Of a stretch of DNA of 64,000 bases, positions 18,946-28,008 are shown in pieces. This DNA is from Bradyrhizobium sp. OK095 (GTDB taxonomy: Bacteria > Pseudomonadota > Alphaproteobacteria > Rhizobiales > Xanthobacteraceae): the NCBI RefSeq assembly GCF_900109945.1, contig NZ_FOBX01000009.1, positions 186,001-250,000 on the forward strand, read 5' to 3'. The notes under the pieces are model-generated. The model saw only the letters and a program-made list of their open reading frames with translations, made no database searches and was not told the origin of the DNA. Each line of letters begins with the position of its first letter. Within the stretch, counting starts at the first letter, position 1. The translations under genes were made by a program, and so were the position numbers.

Positions 18946-19677
18946 TTAGACGAGATTGCGGCGATAGAGCGCCAGCAGCCGCTCCCAATGCCGCTCGGCG
19001 GCGTCGCGATCGTAGACCGGGCGCTTGGGGAAGGCGAAGCCGTGATGGGTGCCGGGATAGATCTCGACTTCGGCCTTCGCACCGCTCATGCCCTGCTTGA
19101 CCTTTTCGACGATCTCGGTCGGCGCATAGATGTCGGTCTCGGCGCAGGCGAAATAGAGCTCGGCCTTGGTTTTGGCGGCGGCGAGATGCGGGCTGTCGTC
19201 CTGATCGGTTGCGAGCTGCGTGCCGTAGACCGAGGCGGCGGCCTTGACGCGATCGGGGAAATGCGTGGCGGCGTTGACGGCGTAGCGACCGCTCATGCAG
19301 TAGCCGACGGTGCCGACGATTTTTGTGTTCGCGGCGGCTTGGCCCTCGGCATAGGCGAGCAGCGCCCTGGTGTCGTCCATGATCATGGAAATCGTGAGCG
19401 AGCCCATCAGTGCGAACATGCGCTTGCGCTCGGGCGCATTCGGATCGGCCGGCAGCGCGCCGAGCTCCATCACCCCGGAACGGTAATAGAGGTTCGGCAG
19501 CATCACGTAATAGCCCGAGGTCGCGAGCCGGCGCGCCATGTCGCGCAGCTCTTCGCGGATCGCCGGCGCATCCATGTAGAACAGGACGACCGGAAACGGC
19601 CCGCCGCGTTCGGGGTGGGTGATGAACGTTGCGGTGTGGCCATCCTTGGTCGGGATCGCGATCTGCTGGTCGATCAT
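18946..19677 (-). CDS. Dienelactone hydrolase family protein
   Basis: 243 residues, alpha/beta hydrolase. The nucleophile is Cys127 in GYCMSGR, with a likely Asp182 (ETDIYAP) and His212 (GTHHGF), the Cys-Asp-His triad of dienelactone hydrolases. The true substrate is unknown; these enzymes open lactones or act as general esterases. The start MIDQQIAIP at 19677 is the family N-terminus; a longer frame extends upstream without support. It ends 14 bp before the lgt start and may be read with it. Confidence 0.88.
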   Translation of the reverse strand: MIDQQIAIPTKDGHTATFITHPERGGPFPVVLFYMDAPAIREELRDMARRLATSGYYVMLPNLYYRSGVMELGALPADPNAPERKRMFALMGSLTISMIMDDTRALLAYAEGQAAANTKIVGTVGYCMSGRYAVNAATHFPDRVKAAASVYGTQLATDQDDSPHLAAAKTKAELYFACAETDIYAPTEIVEKVKQGMSGAKAEVEIYPGTHHGFAFPKRPVYDRDAAERHWERLLALYRRNLV

Positions 19678-19844
19678 CTCATGCGCTTTCTGATTCTTGT
19701 TATGCAGGGACGTTGAATACGATTGCAAGGAAACCGGGGCATGACAAGGATACCGCCGATCAGCACTTGAACCGTTCGGCTCGGATTGCCATTGTCTTTT
19801 GGAGTGTTCGCGCAAAGTTTATCTGAGGCCGCCAGGAGACCGAC

Positions 19845-20105
19845 ATGACCCAGACCAACAACCGGTTTTTCGACGAGATCGGCCGCCTGATGAACGACGC
19901 CGCCGGTGCCGCCCAGGGCGTCAAGCGCGAGGTCGACACGGTGCTGCGCACCCAGGCCGAGAAATTCCTGCGTGACATGGACCTGGTCAAGCGCGAGGAG
20001 TTCGAGGCGGTCAAGGACATGGCCCGCCTGGCGCGCGAGGAGAACGAGGCGCTGAAGGCGCGGATTACGGCGCTGGAGGCGAAGCTCGGCGGGGCGTCCA
20101 ATTAA
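19845..20105 (+). CDS. ubiK: UbiK-like accessory factor (BMFP family)
   Basis: 86 residues. An N-terminal amphipathic helix is followed by a C-terminal coiled coil (about 50-80, rich in Glu, Ala and Arg). This matches the YqiC/UbiK family, small membrane-associated proteins that help aerobic ubiquinone synthesis. AGGAGA precedes the ATG. The name follows family resemblance, so the ubiquinone role is inferred. A palindromic repeat follows within 10 bp of the stop. Confidence 0.8.
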   Translation: MTQTNNRFFDEIGRLMNDAAGAAQGVKREVDTVLRTQAEKFLRDMDLVKREEFEAVKDMARLAREENEALKARITALEAKLGGASN

Positions 20106-20109
20106 GGTC

Positions 20110-20191
20110 GTCATGCCCGGGCTTGTCCCGGGCATCCACGCCTATCTTTGACGCCCAGCACGTGGATGGCCGGGACAAGCCCGGCCATGAC
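20110..20191. repeat. Palindromic repeat with GCCCGGGCTTGTCCCGGGC-type arms
   Basis: An inverted repeat. GTCATGCCCGGGCTTGTCCC on the left is complementary to GGGACAAGCCCGGCCATGAC on the right, with about 40 bases between. It lies directly 3' of the UbiK-like gene and could act as a terminator structure. One copy in the window. Confidence 0.8.
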
Positions 20192-20371
20192 GGCGCCGGG
20201 AGGATGGCGGTGGTTCCCGCAAAAAATCCCCGCATTTCCTTGTCATTTCCGCATCTTCCGGGTAAAAGCCCGCCACGTCCGCGGCCCCCGCACCCCTGGA
20301 GGCTTGCTGCGGCGTACACGATGGGCCGCGTTGCGGCCCATTAACTTTTGCAAAAACAAGGACTTAACGAC

Positions 20372-21106
20372 ATGGCGACGACCGTCAAGGAATTGAAGGC
20401 GACCGCACGTCCGAAGAGCGGCAAGGGGGCCGCCCGGGCTGAGCGTCGCGCCGGGAGAGTGCCCGGAGTGATCTATGGTAACAACCTTCCCCCGCTCCCG
20501 ATCTCGGTTGACGATCGCGAACTGCGCACGCGCATTCTCGCCGGCCGGTTCCTGACCACGCTGGTCGACGTCGAGCTCGACGGCAAGAAGCACCGCGTGA
20601 TTCCGCGCGACTACCATCTCGATCCGGTCAAGGACTTCCCGATCCATGTCGACTTCATGCGACTGGGCGAAGGCGCCACCATCCGCATCAGCGTTCCCTT
20701 GCATGTCGTGAAGGCGGAAGGCTCGCCCGGCGTGAAGCGCGGCGGCGCCGTCAACATCGTCGCCCACGCGATCGACCTCGAATGCGGTGTCGAGAACATC
20801 CCGCAGTTCATCGAGGCTGACGTCAGCGCGCTCGAAATCGGTCACTCGCTGCATCTGTCGGACATCAAGCTGCCGGCCGGCGTCAAGGCGCTGACTTCCG
20901 CGGAAGCGACCCTCGTCACCATCGTGCCGCCCTCCGGTTACGCTGAAGAGCAGAAGGCTGCTGCGGCTGGTGCTGCGGCTCCGGGTGCTGCTGCCGCTCC
21001 GGCGGCTGGCGCGGCTGCGCCTGCAGCAGGTGCTGCGGCTCCGGCGGCGGGTGCGAAGGCTCCGGCAGCGGCTGCCAAGGCTCCCGGCGGCGACAAGAAG
21101 AAGTAA
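20372..21106 (+). CDS. rplY: 50S ribosomal protein L25, CTC/TL5 long form
   Basis: 244 residues. An N-terminal 5S-rRNA-binding L25 domain (about 5-95) is followed by a C-terminal beta domain (100-190), the long CTC/TL5 type linked to stress. The last about 50 residues are a low-complexity Ala/Pro/Gly tail with repeated APAAGAA units and a lysine-rich end. The start MATTVKEL at 20372 fits the family. A 58-bp gap containing a hairpin separates it from pth. Confidence 0.96.
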   Translation: MATTVKELKATARPKSGKGAARAERRAGRVPGVIYGNNLPPLPISVDDRELRTRILAGRFLTTLVDVELDGKKHRVIPRDYHLDPVKDFPIHVDFMRLGEGATIRISVPLHVVKAEGSPGVKRGGAVNIVAHAIDLECGVENIPQFIEADVSALEIGHSLHLSDIKLPAGVKALTSAEATLVTIVPPSGYAEEQKAAAAGAAAPGAAAAPAAGAAAPAAGAAAPAAGAKAPAAAAKAPGGDKKK

Positions 21107-21118
21107 TCTCTCAAAGCT

Positions 21119-21143
21119 GGCGCGCGGTCTTTGATCGCGCGCC
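21119..21143 (+). other. Hairpin between rplY and pth
   Basis: GGCGCGCG (21119-21126) pairs with CGCGCGCC (21136-21143) around a nine-base loop. There is no T-run, so it is more likely an attenuating or mRNA-processing structure than a full terminator. Confidence 0.5.
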
Positions 21144-21164
21144 GAGCGAGGGGCGCGCCGCGTC

Positions 21165-21770
21165 ATGCGACTGTTTGTTGGGCTCGGCAATCCCGGCGCG
21201 AAATACGCACGTAACCGGCACAATATCGGCTTCATGGCCGTGGACGAGATCGCGCGGCGTCATGGTTTCGCACCGTGGCGCCGTCGTTTTCAGGGCGAGA
21301 CCTCGGAAGGCACGCTCGGCACTGAGCGCGTGATCCTGCTCAAGCCCACGACCTACATGAACGATTCCGGCCGCAGCGTTCAGGACGCCGCAAGCTTCTT
21401 CAAGATCGCAGCTGGCGACGTCACCGTGTTCCATGACGAGCTCGAGCTGCCGCCGGGCAAGGTGCGGGTGAAGATCGGCGGCGGCATCGCCGGCCACAAC
21501 GGCCTGCGCTCGATCTCTGCGCATATCGGCAACGAGTATCGCCGGGTGCGGCTCGGTATCGGTCATCCCGGCGTCAAGGAGCTGGTGCATGGCCACGTGC
21601 TGTCGGACTTTGCCAAGGCCGACAACGACTGGGTGGCAACGCTCTGCGACGCCGTTGCCGAGCACGCGGCATTGGTTGCCAAGGGCACGGACGCGACCTT
21701 CGCCAACAGGGTGCACCTCGCCATGCAGGCGAAGGGATTTTTGACCAAGGACGACAACGGCAAGGAATAA
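21165..21770 (+). CDS. pth: Peptidyl-tRNA hydrolase
   Basis: 201 residues. It releases peptides from peptidyl-tRNA dropped by ribosomes. GLGNPG with Asn9, the catalytic His19 in RNRHNIGF and Asp91 in FHDELELP are all present. The length is normal. The ribosome site is weak, which fits reading from rplY. The ychF gene begins 5 bp after its stop, so rplY-pth-ychF form one operon, the usual order in Rhizobiales. Confidence 0.97.
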   Translation: MRLFVGLGNPGAKYARNRHNIGFMAVDEIARRHGFAPWRRRFQGETSEGTLGTERVILLKPTTYMNDSGRSVQDAASFFKIAAGDVTVFHDELELPPGKVRVKIGGGIAGHNGLRSISAHIGNEYRRVRLGIGHPGVKELVHGHVLSDFAKADNDWVATLCDAVAEHAALVAKGTDATFANRVHLAMQAKGFLTKDDNGKE

Positions 21771-21775
21771 CGCTC

Positions 21776-22873
21776 GTGGGATTCAAATGCGGGATCGTCG
21801 GATTGCCCAATGTCGGCAAGTCGACCTTGTTCAATGCGCTGACCGAGACGGCCGCCGCACAAGCGGCGAACTATCCGTTCTGCACCATCGAGCCGAATGT
21901 CGGCGAGGTTGCCGTGCCCGATCCGCGGCTCGACAAGCTGTGTGCGATCGCCAAGTCGTTGCAGATCATTCCGACCCGGCTGACCTTCGTCGATATCGCC
22001 GGCCTCGTGCGCGGCGCCTCCAAGGGTGAAGGCCTCGGCAACCAGTTCCTCGCCAACATCCGCGAGACCGACGCCATCGCGCATGTCGTGCGCTGCTTTG
22101 AAGATTCCGACATCACCCATGTCGAAGGCAAGATCGCCCCGCTCGCCGACATCGAGACCATCGAGACCGAGCTGATGCTCGCCGACCTCGACAGCCTCGA
22201 GAAGCGCGTCGACAACCTCACCAAGAAGGCCAAGGGCAACGACAAGGACGCCAAGGAGCAGCTCGACCTCGTCAACCGCACGCTGGTGCTGCTGCGCGAG
22301 GGCAAGCCCGCGCGCCTCGTCGAGCGCAAGGCCGAGGAGGAGCGTGCCTTCGGGATGCTCGGCCTGTTGTCGTCGAAGCCCGTGCTCTACGTCTGTAACG
22401 TCGAGGAAAGCTCGGCCGCGACAGGCAATTCGTTCTCGAAGGCGGTGCAGGACCAGGCCGCCAAGGAAGGCGCGATTGCCGTCGTCATCTCCGCCAAGAT
22501 CGAATCCGAGATCGCCACCATCTCGCGCGATGAACGCGCCGACTTCCTGGAGACGCTGGGTCTGGAAGAAGCGGGCCTCGATCGCCTGATCCGCGCCGGC
22601 TACACGCTGCTCGACCTCATCACCTATTTCACGGTGGGTCCGAAGGAAGCGCGCGCCTGGACCATCTATCGCGGCACCAAGGCGCCGGGCGCGGCCGGTG
22701 TGATCCACACCGATTTCGAAAAGGGTTTTATCCGCGCCGAGACCATCGCCTATGAGGACTACGTCGCGCTGAACGGCGAAGCCGGCGCCCGCGATGCCGG
22801 CAAGCTCCGTCTCGAAGGCAAGGAATACGTCGTCGCCGACGGCGACGTGATGCATTTCCGGTTTAATACGTAA
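21776..22873 (+). CDS. ychF: Redox-regulated ATPase YchF/OLA1
   Basis: 365 residues. The P-loop GLPNVGKST is followed by a G4 site read as NVEE (Asn208) in place of NKxD; that change makes YchF prefer ATP over GTP. A coiled coil (about 130-200) and a C-terminal TGS domain (about 280-365) follow. It binds ribosomes and is linked to stress responses. It starts with GTG at 21776. It ends 14 bp before a palindromic repeat shared with the convergent DUF4282 gene. Confidence 0.96.
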   Translation: MGFKCGIVGLPNVGKSTLFNALTETAAAQAANYPFCTIEPNVGEVAVPDPRLDKLCAIAKSLQIIPTRLTFVDIAGLVRGASKGEGLGNQFLANIRETDAIAHVVRCFEDSDITHVEGKIAPLADIETIETELMLADLDSLEKRVDNLTKKAKGNDKDAKEQLDLVNRTLVLLREGKPARLVERKAEEERAFGMLGLLSSKPVLYVCNVEESSAATGNSFSKAVQDQAAKEGAIAVVISAKIESEIATISRDERADFLETLGLEEAGLDRLIRAGYTLLDLITYFTVGPKEARAWTIYRGTKAPGAAGVIHTDFEKGFIRAETIAYEDYVALNGEAGARDAGKLRLEGKEYVVADGDVMHFRFNT

Positions 22874-22886
22874 GTTCTTTTCTCCT

Positions 22887-22972
22887 CGTCATTGCGAGCG
22901 AAGCGAAGCAATCCAGACTGTCTCCGCGGTGACAGTCTGGATTGCTTCGTCGCTTCGCTCCTCGCAATGACG
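22887..22972. repeat. Palindromic repeat, family B, between convergent ychF and DUF4282 genes
   Basis: Near-perfect inverted repeat. CGTCATTGCGAG on the left pairs with CTCGCAATGACG on the right, and the inner AAGCAATCCAGACTGT pairs with ACAGTCTGGATTGCTT. A diverged copy lies at 38186-38273. Its place at a convergent junction suggests a two-way terminator. Confidence 0.9.
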
Positions 22973-22977
22973 GAAGA

Positions 22978-23274
22978 TCACCGCATCCCGCCGCCCTGAT
23001 CCCGGATCGCGCCGAGATGCTCGTTGATGCGGAAGATGATCAGGATCAGCTCCGCGATGATGCGCGAGAACACGATGCCGACCACGACGCTCGCGATCGA
23101 CGACAGCAGCACCAGGAAACCGCCGAACGGGCTGATCGCCATCGCGGCGAGGCCGGAGAAGATGCCGGAGAGGCCGAACAGGCAGATCAGCGCGATCACC
23201 AGCCAGTAGAAGGTCTTGATGATCGTCGGCGTGATGAAGCGGTCCCACTGAAACAGGTCTCTGAATGAAAACAT
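22978..23274 (-). CDS. DUF4282 small membrane protein
   Basis: 98 residues with two membrane helices (about 18-42 and 48-75), preceded by a short soluble start MFSFRDLFQWDRFITP typical of DUF4282. Function unknown. GGGGGAGA lies before the ATG at 23274. The gene ends only 6 bp from the repeat that separates it from ychF. Confidence 0.82.
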   Translation of the reverse strand: MFSFRDLFQWDRFITPTIIKTFYWLVIALICLFGLSGIFSGLAAMAISPFGGFLVLLSSIASVVVGIVFSRIIAELILIIFRINEHLGAIRDQGGGMR

Positions 23275-23428
23275 TGCTCTCCCCCGGGCAAATCGCCCGC
23301 CGGCTGCGTCAATTTGACGATGAGGCTGGGCCCGACTCGCCAAATGTAGCACGAGCCATGCGGGCCGGCGGGTTGAGATTGCCGCAAACTGCGGCCACAA
23401 TCTGTCATTCCCTCAAAGCTTTCCCAAG

Positions 23429-23881
23429 ATGACCCTGACCTTCGAAGATTTCCCGCCCGGCCGTTTCGGAACATTCGGCCCGCGCCATGTCACCCGCGAC
23501 GAGATTTTGGCTTTTGCCGCCGAGTTCGATCCGCAGCCGATGCACCTGGACGAGGACGCCGCCAGCAAAAGCATGCTGCGGGGCCTGTCCGGCTCCGGCT
23601 GGCACCTCTGCTCGCTGATGATGCGGATGATGGCCGACGGCTTTATCACCCGCGCCGCGTCACTCGGATCTCCCGGCGTCGACGAGGTGCGCTGGCTGTC
23701 GCCGCTCAGGCCGGGCGACGACCTGACACTCGATGTCGACGTGTTGGAAGCGCGCGCCTCGAAGAGCCGGCCTGAGCTTGGCATCGTCAAGTTCAAATGC
23801 ACCGTGCGCAACGCGGCGGGGCAGGCGCTGGGCGAGATGACCTCGCCGATCCTGATCAAGCGGCGCGAGGGAGCGGCCTGA
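23429..23881 (+). CDS. MaoC-like hot-dog hydratase, first of a tandem pair
   Basis: 150 residues with the hot-dog fold and the MaoC motif FAAEFDPQPMHLDE (28-41), in which Asp and His are the hydratase residues. Members hydrate enoyl-CoA or related thioesters; the substrate is unknown. The stop is fused to the start of the next MaoC gene (TGATG). The pair may form a heterodimer. Confidence 0.88.
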   Translation: MTLTFEDFPPGRFGTFGPRHVTRDEILAFAAEFDPQPMHLDEDAASKSMLRGLSGSGWHLCSLMMRMMADGFITRAASLGSPGVDEVRWLSPLRPGDDLTLDVDVLEARASKSRPELGIVKFKCTVRNAAGQALGEMTSPILIKRREGAA

Positions 23882-24360
23882 TGCGTTTCTTCGACGACAT
23901 CGAGATCGGCCAGCGCCGCGAGATCGGCGCCTACAATTTCACGGCGGAAGCGATCAAGACTTTTGCCGCAAAGTTCGATCCGCAGCGCTTTCATCTCGAC
24001 GAGGAGGAAGGCAAGAATTCGCTGTTCGGCGGGCTCGCGGCTTCGGGCTGGCATGTCGGCTCGGCCTGCATGAGCCTGCTTGTCGCGGACGGCCAACGTC
24101 TGGCGCGTGAGGCCGCAGCGCGCGGCGAGGAGGTCGCGGTGTGGGGCCCGTCGCCGGGCTTTCGCGATTTGCGCTGGATCAGGCCGGTGCTCGCCGGCGA
24201 CACCGTCGCTTACGTCAATGTCGTCACTGACAAGCGCACCTCCGCCTCGCGCCCCGGCTGGGGCATTCTGACGGCCCGTACCACCGGCACCAATCAGCGC
24301 GGCGAAGAGGTCTATTCCATCACCGCCTCAGCCTTTGTGCCGACGCGCGCGAAGGCTTAG
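23881..24360 (+). CDS. MaoC-like hot-dog hydratase, second of a tandem pair
   Basis: 159 residues. The motif FAAKFDPQRFHLDEEE has the same spacing as in its neighbour. It is similar throughout to the preceding gene, so the two are a tandem duplication. The start at 23881 overlaps the upstream stop by one base. The physiological thioester is unknown. Confidence 0.88.
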   Translation: MRFFDDIEIGQRREIGAYNFTAEAIKTFAAKFDPQRFHLDEEEGKNSLFGGLAASGWHVGSACMSLLVADGQRLAREAAARGEEVAVWGPSPGFRDLRWIRPVLAGDTVAYVNVVTDKRTSASRPGWGILTARTTGTNQRGEEVYSITASAFVPTRAKA

Positions 24361-24559
24361 ACCTGTTCCAGGATGAACGGGGTAAATGAGCGCGCGAGTG
24401 TTGCCCGCGCGCTATGGACGCGATTCCGGGCGGCTGCCATAAGCCTGCTCAGCATGGTTGACCCGCGAAGCAGTTGGCGGAACCATCGAGTTGCTAACCA
24501 ATTATGAACCTGTCGCTGTCTATTTGAACGAACTGGGCAGAGGACAGGGGACGAGGACC

Positions 24560-24706
24560 ATGGCAGACCGCGGCGCACTCAAGCTGGTTGGATTTATCTT
24601 TGCTACCGCGACGCTGGCCGTGATGCTGGTCGCCGGCATGGTGGTGAAGGGCTATGCCGATGGCGCCTACACCCTGGAAGCCTCGACCGTGGAAGCCGCC
24701 CGGTAA
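24560..24706 (+). CDS. Small single-pass membrane protein
   Basis: 48 residues starting MADRGALK, with one hydrophobic helix (about 9-30) and a short polar tail. ACGAGGA lies just before the ATG. No family is recognised. Coding is likely because of the ribosome site and the clean signal-anchor-like composition. Confidence 0.55.
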   Translation: MADRGALKLVGFIFATATLAVMLVAGMVVKGYADGAYTLEASTVEAAR

Positions 24707-24746
24707 GAATTCGTTAACGTCTTGGGGCGCCGCCTCCGGTCCAGCC

Positions 24747-24884
24747 TCAGCGGCTATAGACGAACGCCAGCACCGCGATCGCAACCGCCAGCAATCCGAC
24801 AAAGCGCAGCATGATCGTGCCGAACTGGTTCGGCGCGGGCCGCATCGGTATCGGGTCCGTGGTGTCGGGCCGAATGCTTTCCAT
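24747..24884 (-). CDS. Small single-pass membrane protein (tentative)
   Basis: 45 residues starting MESIRPDTTD, with a C-terminal hydrophobic helix (about 23-43). A GGGGA lies about 9 bases before the ATG. It is convergent with the small gene at 24560. It is short and has no recognised family, so it may not be expressed. Confidence 0.4.
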   Translation of the reverse strand: MESIRPDTTDPIPMRPAPNQFGTIMLRFVGLLAVAIAVLAFVYSR

Positions 24885-25111
24885 CTGAAATGTCCCCAGG
24901 CCCGTCGCAACACCGACGGGCGCTAGGCATTGGTCGCCGGGGAGGGGCGGAGGGTTCAAAGCGCACTCTCGGGTCCAGGACACGCGCTGCAGCGTGTAAC
25001 GCTGCTGCGCAGAGCCGGGACCCACCGCACCGTGCCCGGGAACGAGACCAGCAAGAATCAAAACCGCCGCGCCCCTTTCGGAACGCGGCGGCCGGTGATG
25101 CTTGCCAGCGA

Positions 25112-25537
25112 TCAGCTATTCCGCAGGCCGTCGGCGGCGCGCTTCCACTGCGAGACGTTGTCGGCGATCATGCGGGTTGACTTCATCGCGGCCTGGCTGA
25201 GCTGGGCGTAGCCGGAGATCTCGCGCTGGACGCGCTGGCCTTCGGCGTGGAGCAGGTCGCGCAGGCTCTCGAGCTCGGAGATCAGATTCTCGATCTCGGC
25301 GAGCGAGGTGCCGGCGACGCGCTGGATCAGCGAGTTGACGTTGTTGACGGTGGCTTCCGCGCTCGGATCGAGCGGCGGCGCGTCGGTGGTGCTCCCCGCC
25401 GCCGGGCGGCGCAGATAGGCGATGTCGTTGCGGACGAAATCGCGGATGCCGGCTTCAACCTCGGTGACCGCGGCGAGGTTGGTATCGACCGTCTCGGTCT
25501 CGGTGGCTTCGATCTTTTCCGGACGCATGGCGTTCAT
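25112..25537 (-). CDS. Uncharacterised coiled-coil protein
   Basis: 141 residues starting MNAMRPEKIE with AGGGGA upstream. Residues about 75-120 are strongly helical (LAEIENLISELESLRDLL) and likely form a coiled coil; the tail SQWKRAADGLRNS is amphipathic. No signal peptide and no recognised family. A longer open frame extends upstream but without support. Confidence 0.65.
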   Translation of the reverse strand: MNAMRPEKIEATETETVDTNLAAVTEVEAGIRDFVRNDIAYLRRPAAGSTTDAPPLDPSAEATVNNVNSLIQRVAGTSLAEIENLISELESLRDLLHAEGQRVQREISGYAQLSQAAMKSTRMIADNVSQWKRAADGLRNS

Positions 25538-25755
25538 CGTTGTTCCCCTGTTCGCGTTGAGCGCAGCGCGAGTGTCCCCCGCACGACGACGTCTGTAAGG
25601 CCTTAGCATCTGGGCGTGCGATTTTGACCGCAACTTGGCAGAGCTGCGGCAAGGGCGGACCAATTGGGGGCTTTGCAGTGGCGTATGGTTAGGAGAGTGT
25701 AAACGCCGTCGCCGGTGTTCGTCTCCCTCGCCCGCATGTGGGGAGAGGCGAAGAA

Positions 25756-26682
25756 CTACCAGCTCTTCTTGAAGCCCGCCGTCACGCTCTTGTTGATCGC
25801 GCCCTGCGAGGTCTCGCCGACCGAGCCGGAGACGGTGACGTTGTCGAACAGCTTCTGCTCGGCGCCGACCTTGCGCAGCCATTTGTCGTCCGTGGTCGAC
25901 ATCGTCTGGCCGGCGGTGACGCTGGTGCCGGTGTCGGTGATGGTGACCTTGGCGGTCTGGTCGGTCTCGTAATTGCGCGCGATGATGCGCCCGCCGACGC
26001 CGGGGACGGCGGTCGTGCCCTGCTGGTTGACGCTGTAGCCGTTCTGGAGCGTCAGCGAGGTGTCGCCCGACAGCGGCACCGACTTGCTCAGCGACGCCCC
26101 GAGCTTGCTCTGTTCAGAGCCGGGATCGACGCGGGCTTCGACCGCGGTCTTGTCCCAGATCTGGCCCGCGCCCGGCGCGGTCGCCGCCGCCCAGGCGCTG
26201 CCGGAGGATTGCGGCAGGTTGCCGCCATTGGCGGCCTTCTGCGCCAGCAGCTCGGACATCGTCCGCGGCTCGTTCGCGACCGTCATGTCGGCGCCGATCC
26301 GGGCGTCCCAGAACGAGGAGACTGACTGCTTCACCGTCACGGCCGAGGAGCCATTGGTGTTGGCGTTCGACGACCAGTTCATCCCGTTGTTGGCAGCGGC
26401 CTGGGCGCGCTTCTTGGCGGCGATGATGTCGTTGAGCGTGCCGGCGTCGATGGCGAGCTGGCCCCAGTCGAGCTTGTCGACGTCGATGCCCTTCATCACG
26501 TCGGGATCATTGACGTCGGGGGCCTCCGCTGCCTCCTCGGCCTCGTCGTCGGGCACTGCTGCTGTGGCAGGGGCGGGGGAGAAGGGCGGAATGATCTGCG
26601 CCGGGGCCGCCAGCACCGAGCCGAAGATGAACGCGACCGCCAGCGGCAGCCTGGTCCAGCCAAAACCTGTCGAGATTTCCAT
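25756..26682 (-). CDS. Uncharacterised exported protein
   Basis: 308 residues. A signal peptide (about 1-30, ending at APAQ) is followed by an acidic Pro/Ala/Glu stretch and then a beta-rich region with many Thr, Ser and Gly residues, ending in KSVTAGFKKSW. The terminal aromatic residue and the repeated strands (from about 140) suggest an outer-membrane or surface beta protein. No domain is recognised. Confidence 0.65.
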   Translation of the reverse strand: MEISTGFGWTRLPLAVAFIFGSVLAAPAQIIPPFSPAPATAAVPDDEAEEAAEAPDVNDPDVMKGIDVDKLDWGQLAIDAGTLNDIIAAKKRAQAAANNGMNWSSNANTNGSSAVTVKQSVSSFWDARIGADMTVANEPRTMSELLAQKAANGGNLPQSSGSAWAAATAPGAGQIWDKTAVEARVDPGSEQSKLGASLSKSVPLSGDTSLTLQNGYSVNQQGTTAVPGVGGRIIARNYETDQTAKVTITDTGTSVTAGQTMSTTDDKWLRKVGAEQKLFDNVTVSGSVGETSQGAINKSVTAGFKKSW

Positions 26683-26902
26683 TACCCTGCCCGCGAGCCC
26701 AGTTCGCGCCCAGGATGCGGAACTATCGTTGCAAAATTGTGGCGCTTGCCGCGCCCAGAATGACGAACCAACGGGCCGCGCGCAAGGCGCGCGCCCGATG
26801 ACGAGCATCTCCACGACGGCATCCGGCGGGGCTGGCGGCCAGAACGCGTCGCGGGAGCATCAATCGATCGGTCCCGAATTGCGGAGCCCGTTGGTGTCCC
26901 CC

Positions 26903-27343
26903 TCAGCCGGCGCTGGTCATCTTTGGCAGATGAATGGCGCGGCCGAGTGCCTGCTCGACCAGGTCGAAGGTGTCGATCAGAACCCGCATGCTGATCAGCT
27001 TGCCCGCCCTGAACTGGGCGAACTGTGCGACCCGCAAGCTGATCGGCTTGTTGGAATCCAGCGCCGTCAGCGAATAGCGCAGCATCGAGGCGGCGGAATC
27101 GACGCCCAGCATGATGCTCTCGCGTTCGAAGCGGCGGACCCTAAAATTGTCGGCGAGCTGGCGGATGACGTCGAGCACCGCCTCCTTGCCCTGGCGCGCG
27201 CCGAGGAAGGGGAACATGTCGATCGGGCCGTAGAGCGCCCACTCGACGTCCTCGTCGATCAGGGCCTCGATATCCTCGAAATGCCGGTCGTTGATCGCGC
27301 GGTGCAACGCGCGCGAGAAACGCCAGAGGCTGTGCTCTGTCAT
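26903..27343 (-). CDS. SnoaL/NTF2-like protein, copy 1
   Basis: 146 residues of the cone-shaped NTF2 fold: helices at the start, a mid DVEWALYGPIDMFPFLG strand and a curved beta sheet. Members are isomerases, cyclases or binding proteins; no function can be assigned. The start MTEHSLW at 27343 is chosen for family length. A related gene lies at 27556 in the same direction. Confidence 0.78.
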   Translation of the reverse strand: MTEHSLWRFSRALHRAINDRHFEDIEALIDEDVEWALYGPIDMFPFLGARQGKEAVLDVIRQLADNFRVRRFERESIMLGVDSAASMLRYSLTALDSNKPISLRVAQFAQFRAGKLISMRVLIDTFDLVEQALGRAIHLPKMTSAG

Positions 27344-27555
27344 TTTGGGCAGTCCTGACGCTGGCTTGCGGAAAAAACGGAAAACAACCCCATGCACTGC
27401 AATGTGCCCCGGGGCCGCTCAACTCATTTGTATGCAAACAAGATAGGTGATTTCGGCCAAAACGCAATTCACGTTTTCGCAATGCACAATTGATGGCGAT
27501 TTGTGAGATTTACAACAGACCCCCGTAGTCTCCCGGGATTCTGCCGGCTCCCGGG

Positions 27556-28008
27556 CTAACCCCCGTCCACCCTTGCCCCCGTAATCAACGGCCCGATCTC
27601 CCGTTCCAGCACCTGCTGCACCAGGTCGTAGGAATCGATGATCTCGCGGATCTCAGCCACCAGCCCGCCGCGGAAGGTGTAGAACACGGCCATGTCGAAC
27701 TGCACGATGCGGTCGTTGCTGCGTTTCTTGAAATAGGCGTGCATGTAGGTCGCGACCGCGTCGCCCTCGGCGACGATGTGCGGCGCCTTGTAGCGAACTT
27801 CCGAATAGCGCGACCAGATCGTCAGCCAGAGTTTCCGCAATTCGGCCTTGCCGTGGCGCGGCACCATATGCGGCAGCACGTCGATCGGTGCGTGGGTGAG
27901 GAAGTCGACGTCGTCGGTGCAGTAAGACAGCGCAGCCTCGATATCGCCGCGCGCAAAGGCGTCGAGCAGATGCAGCACGCGTTGCCTGTTCAGCGATTCG
28001 ACACTCAT
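27556..28008 (-). CDS. SnoaL/NTF2-like protein, copy 2
   Basis: 150 residues, the same fold and arrangement as the protein at 26903: DVDFLTHAPIDVLPHMVPRHGK matches its DVEWALYGPIDMF segment. GGGAGC precedes the ATG at 28008. The 212-bp gap to the copy downstream includes TTTGTATGCAAA (27429-27440), a weak operator-like inverted repeat. Confidence 0.8.
   Translation of the reverse strand: MSVESLNRQRVLHLLDAFARGDIEAALSYCTDDVDFLTHAPIDVLPHMVPRHGKAELRKLWLTIWSRYSEVRYKAPHIVAEGDAVATYMHAYFKKRSNDRIVQFDMAVFYTFRGGLVAEIREIIDSYDLVQQVLEREIGPLITGARVDGG

Noticed and set aside
27429..27440. TTTGTATGCAAA as an operator for the SnoaL-like genes
   Set aside because: Only the outer TTTG/CAAA pair fully matches as an inverted repeat; too weak to list as a site without a matching regulator nearby.
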